Shown here one piece after another: positions 10,346-17,453 of a stretch of DNA of 64,000 nucleotides; position 1 is the stretch's first letter; each line of letters opens with the position of its first letter. A program made the position numbers and the translations under genes. The DNA comes from Natronosalvus amylolyticus (GTDB taxonomy: Archaea > Halobacteriota > Halobacteria > Halobacteriales > Natrialbaceae), in contig NZ_CP101156.1 in NCBI RefSeq assembly GCF_024298845.1, positions 1 through 64,000 of the forward strand, given 5' to 3'. The notes under the pieces are model-generated. The model did not search any database. It was not told where the DNA came from and saw only the letters and a program-made list of their open reading frames with translations.

Positions 10346-11716
10346 ATGAACAATAGCGTCGATACGGTCTCGAGAGACGCGTGGGCGACGCGGGCTGGAT
10401 TCATCCTCGCTGCTGTCGGGAGCGCGGTCGGGTTAGGCAACATCTGGCGGTTTCCGTTTCAGGTCGGCCAGGAAGGCGGCGCTGCCTTCCTGTTGATCTA
10501 CCTGCTTTTCGTCGCCGCAATCGGCTTCCCGGCGATGCTCGTCGAGTTCGTTATCGGTCGGTATACGAACCGCAATCCCGTGGGTGCGCTCGCACAACTG
10601 GGTCGGGGTCTCTGGGGATACGTCGGCTGGGTTTTCATCGCGACCGGATTCATCATCCTCTCGTATTACAGCGTCGTCGCTGGCTGGACGATTCGCTACA
10701 CCATCATCGGGCTCCAGGACGGCTATCTGGCGGATGGCGCGGCAGCTGAATCACAGTTTCTCGACGTTGCCAGTGGTCTGGACGCGATTTTCTTCCACGC
10801 CGTTTTCATGGCGGTAGTCATCGCTATCGTCGCACTCGGAATCAAACGCGGTATCGAACTTGCGGTCAAACTCCTCGTTCCGGCGATTATCGTGATCTCC
10901 CTCGGGATGGCCCTGTACGCGTTCACGCTCGCGGGTGCGAGTGATGCCTACAGCTACTATCTGTCACCCGATTTCGGCGTCATCGCCAGCAACTGGACGA
11001 GCATTCTGCCCGCGGCCGCTGGACAGGCGTTTTTCACGCTCTCACTGGGCATGGGTGCGATGATCACCTACGCCTCCTATCTCGAGGAGGACCGAAACCT
11101 CGCCGAGGACGGGGCGATCATCGTTGGTTTCGACACCGCGATCGCGTTCGTTACCGGATTGATCGTCTTCCCAATCTTGTTTACTGCCGGCGTCGATCCT
11201 GCTGATCCCGGTCCGGGGGCGATTTTCGTCAGTCTTGCAGCTGCATTCGGTGACCTGACACTCGGCTGGTTGATCGGAGCCGTGTTCTTCGCCACCGTCG
11301 CTATCGCCGCGCTCTCGAGTGCCATCTCGCTGCTCGAGGTCGTCGTTTCCTATCTGATCGACGAACACGATATCGACCGCGTGACCGCGACGCTGGCTAT
11401 CGGCGGCGGCCTGTTCGTCCTCGGTCTTCCATCGGCGTGGGACCTCGTCTTGCTCGATCTGTTCGACGGTTTCGCCGACCAGATTCTATTAGTGCTCGGT
11501 GGCCTCTTGCTCGCGCTTTTCGTCGGCTGGAAGATTCCCGACCTGGCCGTCGGCGAACTCAAAAAAGGGATCGGTCCGATCGATTCGTGGGGGACGCTCT
11601 GGGTCTGGCTCATCAGAGTTCCCGTCGTCATCGTCCTCGTCATCTCTCTGGCGCTCGGTATCCTCGGCTACGTCGAGTTCCTGCAGGACGATTTCATCCC
11701 GTGGCTCGAAGGGTGA
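10346..11716 (+). CDS. Sodium-dependent transporter, NSS/SNF family
   Basis: Na+-coupled amino-acid or solute symporter of the LeuT-fold neurotransmitter:sodium symporter family. The 456-residue protein has about 12 hydrophobic segments. The signature TM1 region (ATRAGFILAAVGSAVGLGN, then IWRFPF) carries the unwound-helix Na+ and substrate site. A GAMITYASYL segment fits the TM6 substrate region. The substrate is not predictable. It is monocistronic and divergent from metG. Confidence 0.93.
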   Translation: MNNSVDTVSRDAWATRAGFILAAVGSAVGLGNIWRFPFQVGQEGGAAFLLIYLLFVAAIGFPAMLVEFVIGRYTNRNPVGALAQLGRGLWGYVGWVFIATGFIILSYYSVVAGWTIRYTIIGLQDGYLADGAAAESQFLDVASGLDAIFFHAVFMAVVIAIVALGIKRGIELAVKLLVPAIIVISLGMALYAFTLAGASDAYSYYLSPDFGVIASNWTSILPAAAGQAFFTLSLGMGAMITYASYLEEDRNLAEDGAIIVGFDTAIAFVTGLIVFPILFTAGVDPADPGPGAIFVSLAAAFGDLTLGWLIGAVFFATVAIAALSSAISLLEVVVSYLIDEHDIDRVTATLAIGGGLFVLGLPSAWDLVLLDLFDGFADQILLVLGGLLLALFVGWKIPDLAVGELKKGIGPIDSWGTLWVWLIRVPVVIVLVISLALGILGYVEFLQDDFIPWLEG

Positions 11717-11909
11717 GAGGGGACGAGTTGGGCGGTCTCAGTCGAACCAGTCCTCGGACCCTTCGACACCAATCGTAGTCGACTCAGGGAACACGATCAG
11801 TGCTCTCTCGAGTCACTGCGTACCCTCTCATGCGGTTTGCTGTCGTCTCGTCCCGCTGATTGCCTATACCGGGTCGGCAATCGTCGGTACAAAGGTACAG
11901 CAGACCGTA

Positions 11910-12242
11910 TCAATCGTCGGTCCCACCGCTGTCGGCAAACCATATCGCTGGCAGTAACTCCCGCCGACTGGCAAAGAGAAGCGCCAGTCCGACAATCAAA
12001 GAGCTGATAAAGAGTACGGTACTCACCGACCCGGCCGGAATCGCTAGCGCAACCGCCGCCCCAACCCAGGCCAACCAGGCGAGAGCCTCCCAGGGTTTGC
12101 CGTCGTACAGTCGCCACACGGCGAGTGACAGCAGAAACCCACCAAACCCGGCTCCGAGCGCTGGCGTTTCGACCACAAACGAGAGGCCGATGAGCCCGAG
12201 AAAACCAACCAGTGCCGTCAGATCGAACCGGTCGAAACCCAT
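11910..12242 (-). CDS. Small multi-pass membrane protein, 110 aa
   Basis: Four hydrophobic segments are visible (about residues 9-27, 30-45, 52-70 and 74-92), with an acidic C-terminus ending SGGTDD. It begins MGFDRFDLTALVGFLG at the ATG at 12242. I do not recognise a named family. It is downstream of and co-oriented with the REC-PAS-PAS gene, separated by about 148 bp that contain a family B element. Function unknown. Confidence 0.65.
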   Translation of the reverse strand: MGFDRFDLTALVGFLGLIGLSFVVETPALGAGFGGFLLSLAVWRLYDGKPWEALAWLAWVGAAVALAIPAGSVSTVLFISSLIVGLALLFASRRELLPAIWFADSGGTDD

Positions 12243-12306
12243 ACTCGAGTTTCACACGGGGGGCCAAAACGTGTATCGATTGCCGTGCTCGAAATCCTCG
12301 AGATCA

Positions 12307-12393
12307 CTCGTACCCTCCCGAACGTCGACTGGTAGGGTGAATCGAAAGACAACGAGTGCGGGACTCTACCAGTTCAGGTTTGGGACGTCGCTA
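12307..12393. repeat. Family B inverted-repeat element, copy 2
   Basis: About 87 bp with left end CTCGTACCCTCCCGAACGTC and right end AGGTTTGGGACGTCGCTA, matching copies 1 and 3. An internal CTGGTAG...CTACCAG pair (12329-12335 with 12366-12372) keeps the hairpin, though its sequence differs from the other copies. Its right end supplies the TAG stop codon of the REC-PAS-PAS gene. Confidence 0.7.
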
Positions 12394-13551
12394 TTCCTCG
12401 AGTGTTCCCACGTCCAGGTCGGTGATGTCGATCAAGAGGCCCTCGTGCAGGGAGTCACCGTCCGGTGTAACTATCATCCCGCCGCGCTCCCAGACTCGAC
12501 GGACGGTGCCGTCTTTGTCGATAATTCGATAGATGAGGTCGAAATCCTCGCCTTCGGCCTTGCTGGCGTCCGTTTGCCGGCGTACCCAATCGCGATCATC
12601 CGGGTGAATGAGTCTCTCGGCGATTTCGACGTTTTCGAGCAACTCCTCGGCGGTGTAGCCGGTCAGCGCTTCGCAAGAGCCGCGAATCAACTCGAGCGTC
12701 CACTCGTCATCGTCCCGATGTTGATACACCATTCCTGGTAAATTATCGATCAGTGCCTCGAGTCGCCGTCTGTTTTCGTAGCGTTCGGTGACGTCCTGAA
12801 TCTGCGAAAAGACTCGGCTCAGTTCACCGCCGTCGCCCATCACGAGGTGGTCGTTCCACTCACAGTTGCGTATCGTTCCATCCTTTCGGCGGATTTTGAA
12901 CAACTCGCGACCACTACTGCGACCCTCGAGGAGCGCTGTCATGTTCGATTCGAACCGTGTTCGTTCGTCGGCCGAAACGATAGATTGCCACGAGTCACCT
13001 ACGAGTTCACGCTCGCTGTAACCAACTATGTCGGTTGCGGCCTCGTTCACGCGCCGAATACGAATCTCGCTATCCCACTCGATGACTCCGAGGGGGGAAT
13101 GCTCGAAAAACAGATCGAGTCGCTGTTGGCTTCGTTCGAGAGCGAGTTTTGACCGATGTTGCTCGACGGCGTTTTCGATTCGGTTGGCCAGGACGGTATA
13201 CTGGTCCGTCCCGTGTTCTTTCTGGAGATAATCCGTGACGCCGGCAGAGATGGCCTTGCTCGCGATTTCCTCGCTTCCTTTCCCGGTAAAGAGGATAAAC
13301 GGCAACGAGGGGTAAGAGGCCCGAACGGTCGACAGAAACTCGAGACCGTTCGCTCCGGGCATATCGAAATCGCTGACGACGCAGTCGATTCCATTATCGA
13401 GTAGTTCTTTCCCCTCGAGGACGCCCGTGGCGGTTTCGACGCGTAGCCGGTCGTTCACACGTTCGAGAAAGGTTTTCGAGAGTTCTACCAGTGACGGCTC
13501 GTCGTCGACGTGCAATACCCGAATTTCCCCCCGCACAGCTACCCAATTCAC
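12391..13551 (-). CDS. Response regulator receiver protein with two PAS domains, probably truncated
   Basis: Signal-transduction protein of 386 residues. It has a receiver domain (about residues 10-130; acidic pair D16/D17, phosphoacceptor D61 in VVSDFDMP, Thr and Lys switch residues in FTGKG and YLQKEH), then a PAS domain (about 145-265) and a second PAS/PAC domain (about 268-380, ending LLIDITDL). Haloarchaeal proteins with this layout usually continue into a HisKA/HATPase kinase. Here the frame stops six residues later at a TAG lying in the end of a family B element. No kinase remnant is visible in the 148 bp that follow. It may therefore be a truncated, possibly dominant or inactive, sensor. 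Confidence 0.85.
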   Translation of the reverse strand: MNWVAVRGEIRVLHVDDEPSLVELSKTFLERVNDRLRVETATGVLEGKELLDNGIDCVVSDFDMPGANGLEFLSTVRASYPSLPFILFTGKGSEEIASKAISAGVTDYLQKEHGTDQYTVLANRIENAVEQHRSKLALERSQQRLDLFFEHSPLGVIEWDSEIRIRRVNEAATDIVGYSERELVGDSWQSIVSADERTRFESNMTALLEGRSSGRELFKIRRKDGTIRNCEWNDHLVMGDGGELSRVFSQIQDVTERYENRRRLEALIDNLPGMVYQHRDDDEWTLELIRGSCEALTGYTAEELLENVEIAERLIHPDDRDWVRRQTDASKAEGEDFDLIYRIIDKDGTVRRVWERGGMIVTPDGDSLHEGLLIDITDLDVGTLEE

Positions 13552-13614
13552 GAGGCGGTGACATAGCAGTTATGGAGAGTAAACAACAGAAAATTCGGTC
13601 TTTGCGCTCCTGCG

Positions 13615-14700
13615 TTAATCGTCACTTGCTACTGGCGCAGTCGTCACCGCCCGGCACCCATCGAGGTCCTCGAGGAACGCCGCGAGCATTTCGCGCGTGA
13701 CGTGGGGCATACAGACGACACGCATTTCGTCGTTCCCCGTCCGGGACACGCGCCAGCCGTCGGCCCGGAGCGCGTCGAATGTTTGTGTCGGAACGTCTGC
13801 AGCGACCAGTGGAAGCGTGGGTTCGATGACGTCGTAGCCCAAGTTCTCGAGCTCGCCCGCTAGCCACTCGGCGTTCGCCTGTGATCGTTCGTACTGGGCC
13901 GCGTAGCCATCGGGCCACAGCGCCTCGAAAGCGGCAAGCGCACTCGCGACGCCGGCACCCGAACGCGTTCCCGTCAGCGTCGCCTGTGCGGTTGTCTCGA
14001 GATATGGGGTGTCGACGGCGAGCTCGTCGAGCAGGGTTTCGTCCCGAACGAGTAACCCACCGGCAGGAATTGCGGCCTGTCCCATCTTGTGCGGATCGAT
14101 GGTCATCGTATCGACGGGCGCGTGCTCGAAGTTCCAGGGGATGTCGGTGAACGGCAAGACGTACCCACCCCAGGCAGCGTCGACGTGAAAGAGCGCGTCG
14201 ACTTCGTGAGCGAGGGTCCCGAGTTCGGGGATCGGGTCGACGCGACCGTACTCCGTCGTACCGGCGACCCCGATGACCAGCGCCGTTTCCTCGTCGACGC
14301 TCGCGCGGGCTGCCTCGAGGTCGGCCCGATAGTCGTCGTCCGTGGGGACGATTCGGAGGTCGACCTCGAGAATGTCGGCCGCTTTTCGAAAACTGAAGTG
14401 GCCCGAATCGGGCATGACGACGTTCGGTCGGGCCGTCTCCGCTCGCTCGCGGGCGATACGGACCGCCTGGATGTTCGCTTCGGTGCCGCCGCTGGCAATA
14501 TAGCCTGTCGGGTCGGTCAGCCCTGCAATCTCCCCCAGTGCGTCGACGGCGTCGTCCTCGAGGGCCGATATCGTGGGGTAGGTACCGGGGTCGCCGGGAT
14601 TTGTCGCCAGAAAGTCGACGGCTGCCTCGCGCGCTGCCGGGTGCGGGTCGGTACACATCGACGAAAGCACCCGGTCGAACGATTGCGGCTCGGCTGGCAT
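13615..14700 (-). CDS. mfnA: Tyrosine/aspartate decarboxylase MfnA
   Basis: PLP-dependent group II decarboxylase. In archaea MfnA makes tyramine for methanofuran or beta-alanine for coenzyme A; haloarchaea lack methanofuran, so the aspartate-to-beta-alanine role is the likelier one. The 361-residue protein shows the PLP-lysine motif IDPHKMG (Lys205), the preceding HVDAAWGG strand (Asp174) and the substrate-side SGGTEAN loop (70-75). The ATG at 14700 fits the family N-terminus. A TATA-like element 23-31 nt upstream suggests a leaderless transcript. Confidence 0.93.
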   Translation of the reverse strand: MPAEPQSFDRVLSSMCTDPHPAAREAAVDFLATNPGDPGTYPTISALEDDAVDALGEIAGLTDPTGYIASGGTEANIQAVRIARERAETARPNVVMPDSGHFSFRKAADILEVDLRIVPTDDDYRADLEAARASVDEETALVIGVAGTTEYGRVDPIPELGTLAHEVDALFHVDAAWGGYVLPFTDIPWNFEHAPVDTMTIDPHKMGQAAIPAGGLLVRDETLLDELAVDTPYLETTAQATLTGTRSGAGVASALAAFEALWPDGYAAQYERSQANAEWLAGELENLGYDVIEPTLPLVAADVPTQTFDALRADGWRVSRTGNDEMRVVCMPHVTREMLAAFLEDLDGCRAVTTAPVASDD

Positions 14701-14722
14701 ATCACAAACCAGAACGGTAGAC

Positions 14723-14731
14723 ACTTTATTC
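14723..14731 (-). promoter_or_regulatory. TATA box of mfnA
   Basis: The minus-strand GAATAAAGT sits 23-31 nt before the mfnA ATG at 14700, typical of a leaderless haloarchaeal promoter. Confidence 0.5.
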
Positions 14732-14764
14732 GTTGTGTTCTCGAGTCGAGAGTGAAAGGTAGCT

Positions 14765-14846
14765 ATAGTAGCCAGTGAAACGATTGACACACCTACCGCG
14801 ACACCCGCTTGCGATTGGGTGTGCAGTGACGTTCACTGGCTACTAT
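14765..14846. repeat. Family A palindromic element, copy 1 (82 bp)
   Basis: Perfect 15-bp terminal inverted repeats, ATAGTAGCCAGTGAA at 14765-14779 and its complement at 14832-14846. The inner arms (GACACACC / GGTGTGC) also pair, so the whole element folds into one long hairpin. A second 82-bp copy lies at 52847-52928. It is non-coding. Confidence 0.8.
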
Positions 14847-15143
14847 TGCGGAGACTGCTATGCTCTGTTGTACCTGTTTTACTGAATCAGGAAGCCTTGG
14901 GGCTCGACCCCGAGGCGATTCACGGTGGTTGCCCATATTGGACCGTCAATCACAGGACTTCAGTCGTGGGTATCTGTGAGAGTACCGTGGGGTGCATGAC
15001 ACAGTGTGTCAGGAGAGTGCCCGTTCTCGAGCGTCGAAGTTTCCACCCGATCGTACGTACAGGGATGTGTAAATGTCCCAACGTTTGGGAACCATGAACG
15101 GACTTTTCCTCCGGGACGTCCTCCTCCCAACCGGGGTGAAACC
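14847..15143. other. Non-coding region with two perfect palindromes
   Basis: Together with family A copy 1 this forms the 443-bp gap between mfnA and the next gene. It holds TGACACA-g-TGTGTCA (14997-15011) and TCCCAA-cgt-TTGGGA (15076-15090), both plausible protein-binding sites upstream of the membrane protein gene at 15144. No gene is supported. Confidence 0.5.
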
Positions 15144-15380
15144 ATGCTCGACTACTACGACGTGATCCTGGTTGCGATCATCGGCAGTCTCGTTGCTGGC
15201 GTATTGGTGAGTGCGGTCTCGGCGCTCACAATTCACGCTGGGATCTTCGTCGGATCGCTCGTGGCAATCGTGTTCGTGTGTGATGCGATGATCCGTCGCC
15301 CACCGGTTGCTGCCTCGAGCGAACCCCATTTGGTTGCTGCAGACGGTGGTATCGACGACAGCCGTGTGGCTACTGTATGA
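15144..15380 (+). CDS. Small membrane protein, 78 aa
   Basis: Two hydrophobic segments (about residues 6-28 and 32-50) followed by a polar tail. It starts MLDYYDVILVAIIGSLVAGV at the ATG at 15144; the open frame upstream (from 15006) crosses palindromic non-coding DNA. It ends 1 bp from the convergent gene at 15382. I do not recognise a family, but codon use is typical of the genome. Confidence 0.65.
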   Translation: MLDYYDVILVAIIGSLVAGVLVSAVSALTIHAGIFVGSLVAIVFVCDAMIRRPPVAASSEPHLVAADGGIDDSRVATV

Positions 15381-15381
15381 A

Positions 15382-15825
15382 TCAGCTTTCAGTCGTTCTC
15401 CCGGTAATCGAATCGGCCAGGAGTTCGTAGACTTCGATATCGATTGCCTCGATGTCCTGGTCGAACACGTGTAACCGCTCGAAGGTCTCGTTGACGGTCA
15501 GCGCATCGAAACGGTCTCGTTCGGTTCCTGTGAGTTGGCGCAGTGTTCCCTGCACCAGGACGCTCCAGTTCTCGTCATCCGATTCGATTCCATACAGACA
15601 GAGGCAGGCTTCACTCGTCGCCTCGAGGTACTCGCGTTTCGTGCTGTCTCCTTCGAACGCAAATCGGAGGAACACCGAGTCGCCGTCGTAGTGGTAGGCA
15701 ATCGGAACGGCGTATGCGTCCGATTCTTTCGCCAGCGAGAGGACGCCGAGGCCGGTTTGTTCGAGCCGTCGCTCGAGTGTTTCCCGATCCATTCCGAACG
15801 TGTAGACGTACTCGACGTTTTTCAT
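15382..15825 (-). CDS. Pyridoxamine 5'-phosphate oxidase family protein
   Basis: A 147-residue flavin- or F420-binding split-barrel protein. The GVLSLAKESDAYAVPIAYHY start of the barrel and the later WSVLVQGTLRQL strand are typical of the family, which binds FMN, FAD or F420 and reduces or oxidises small molecules. The substrate is unknown. The start at 15825 places the helical MDRETLERRLEQ segment at the N-terminus, as in haloarchaeal relatives. Confidence 0.85.
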   Translation of the reverse strand: MKNVEYVYTFGMDRETLERRLEQTGLGVLSLAKESDAYAVPIAYHYDGDSVFLRFAFEGDSTKREYLEATSEACLCLYGIESDDENWSVLVQGTLRQLTGTERDRFDALTVNETFERLHVFDQDIEAIDIEVYELLADSITGRTTES

Positions 15826-15904
15826 ACGCCTTTCTACAGTGGCCTCGAATATCAAAGAGCGGTAGATCAGCTCACAGGTACGAGCCAATGTCCACCAGCG
15901 GGCC

Positions 15905-16420
15905 GGGACTGGCTCGACAAGCTGGGGGTGCTCCCTCGAACGGATTGCTCTGGCCTGGCGTGGACTCGGGGAGATCGATAACTCGCTCCTTACCCCACTG
16001 TAGGGCTACGCCACCGTGACCGGGGAACTCTCGGCGTACCCAGTCATCGCCTGCGTGCCGTTCGCACTCGTCGTGTTCATAAACCTGCTCGCCACTCAGT
16101 GGCCCGATAGGTTGGCAGACTCGGCCGTCGGAAAGCGAACGCTCGCGGTTCGCCTCCCACCATCTTCGCTCCGGCGCCTCTACGTCCTGAGTTGCCTGGC
16201 GGCGGTTGGTATCTTCATCGTTCTCTGGTATCCGCTCGAGTTGATACCGACGGTCGTCGTCGTTGTGAGCCTTCCCGCGGCTCCAGTACTCGTGTGGGGA
16301 TGGGGGGTCTTCACCGAGCAGGAATCGCCATCTCCGACCGTCACAGCGATGGTACTGTTCCTTTTCGGTCACATATTCGGGTGGCTCGTGGCGGCCGGGG
16401 TTCCGCATTCGGTCCTCTGA
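15905..16420 (+). pseudogene. UbiA-family prenyltransferase remnant with in-frame stop
   Basis: The C-terminal half of a UbiA/MenA-like membrane prenyltransferase. Reading one frame gives ALAWRGLGEIDNSLLTPL, then TAG (16001-16003), then GYATVTGELSAYPV and the conserved FINLLATQWPDRLADSAVGK, followed by two to three more membrane segments to the stop at 16418-16420. Relatives have Tyr (TAC) where the TAG lies, so one base change would explain the stop. The N-terminal half, with the first Asp-rich motif, is missing; homology fades upstream of about 15930. An intact open frame of 134 codons starts at GTG 16016 but would be a fragment. Confidence 0.72.
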
Positions 16421-16480
16421 CCCAAACCGCCGCGACGACGGGACCGGTGGCGTTACCCGTCTCCGGCAACACCACCGTAT

Positions 16481-17242
16481 ATGAACGTTCTTTCGGCGGT
16501 CGGAAAACGAGCCGTGGCAACGGCGAAAGCCCAGGTAGCCGCCCTGAGAACGGACGGGGTCATTACCTATCTTCGCTCGAGGCCACGCGCGGCACTCGGC
16601 TCTCTTGGCATCGCGCTATTGACACTCGACTCGCTTCGAATGAGCCCGACAGAGGTGCAAAACGAGTGGGCCGGCCGCTCGGGACATTACTCGCCCGAAT
16701 TCTACGCCGAGTACGGCCCCGATACGGGCACCGAAGCCATCCTCGAGGCACTCGAGGGATCCGTCGACACCGACGACTCGATCCTGGAACTGGGCTGTGG
16801 CGGCGGCCGACATCTCGCGGCCCTTCACGATCACGGCTACGAGAATTTACACGGAATCGACATCAACGAAGACGCCGGCGAGGTTATCGAACGCAACTAC
16901 CCACACCTCGAGGCCGACGGGACCTTTTATTTCGACGCGATTGAGGACGTGGTCCCGACGTTCGAAACCGACGCGTTCGACGTCGTCTTTTCGGTCGAAA
17001 CGCTCCAGCACATCCATCCGGACAACGCCTGGGTGTTCGAAGACATCGCTCGAGTCACTGACGACCGTCTGCTGACGATGGAGAACGAACCCGACGGTGA
17101 CGAACTGCTCGCGGTGACGAACGTTGACGACTTCCCGCTTTACTTTCGGAACTGGGAACGTATTTTCGGTGATCTGGGCTGGCGGCAAGTTCACTCGAGC
17201 GAGGGCGATATCGACACGTTTCGCGTGTTCGAGAAACAGTAA
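16481..17242 (+). CDS. SAM-dependent methyltransferase, class I
   Basis: A 253-residue Rossmann-fold methyltransferase with motif I ILELGCGGGRH (about residues 105-115), an acidic loop at GIDIN, and the motif after strand 4 FDVVFSVETLQHI. The roughly 50-residue N-terminal extension is basic and hydrophobic, and may associate with the membrane or with substrate. The substrate is unknown. Its last codons (TTCGAGAAACAGTAA) are the first unit of a tandem repeat array that continues downstream. Confidence 0.85.
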   Translation: MNVLSAVGKRAVATAKAQVAALRTDGVITYLRSRPRAALGSLGIALLTLDSLRMSPTEVQNEWAGRSGHYSPEFYAEYGPDTGTEAILEALEGSVDTDDSILELGCGGGRHLAALHDHGYENLHGIDINEDAGEVIERNYPHLEADGTFYFDAIEDVVPTFETDAFDVVFSVETLQHIHPDNAWVFEDIARVTDDRLLTMENEPDGDELLAVTNVDDFPLYFRNWERIFGDLGWRQVHSSEGDIDTFRVFEKQ

Positions 17243-17384
17243 GTACCCGTTGTGGTCTCGAGAAACGGTAAGTCCCGTTGTGGTCTCGAGAAACAGTAAG
17301 TCCCGTTGTGGTCTCGAGAAACAGTAAGTACCTGTTGTGGTCTCGAGAAACGGTAAGTCCCGTTGTGGCCTCGAGAAAAAATAA
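17228..17384. repeat. Tandem repeat of 28-29 bp, 5.5 units
   Basis: Units start at 17228, 17257, 17285, 17313, 17342 and (partial) 17370, each of the form CTCGAGAAACAGTAAG plus TCCCGTTGTGGT. Single-base variants (CAG or CGG, TCCC or TACCC) distinguish the units. The first unit overlaps the final FEKQ-stop codons of the methyltransferase gene, so the array looks like serial duplication of that gene's 3' end. There are no spacers, so it is not a CRISPR. Confidence 0.9.
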
Positions 17385-17453
17385 CCGAACCCGTCCTAAG
17401 CGCTCCAGGCTGGAGAGACTGGCAGCTTCGAGAGCCTGACCGGCGGAGCCGAA

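Noticed and set aside
11738-11815. A short minus-strand peptide ending STTIGVEGSEDWFD after the symporter gene
   Set aside because: No good start codon and only about 20 codons; it may be the tail of a lost gene but cannot be supported.
17228-17384. Possible CRISPR array
   Set aside because: Repeats are directly adjacent with no spacers, and no cas genes are near; it is a simple tandem repeat.
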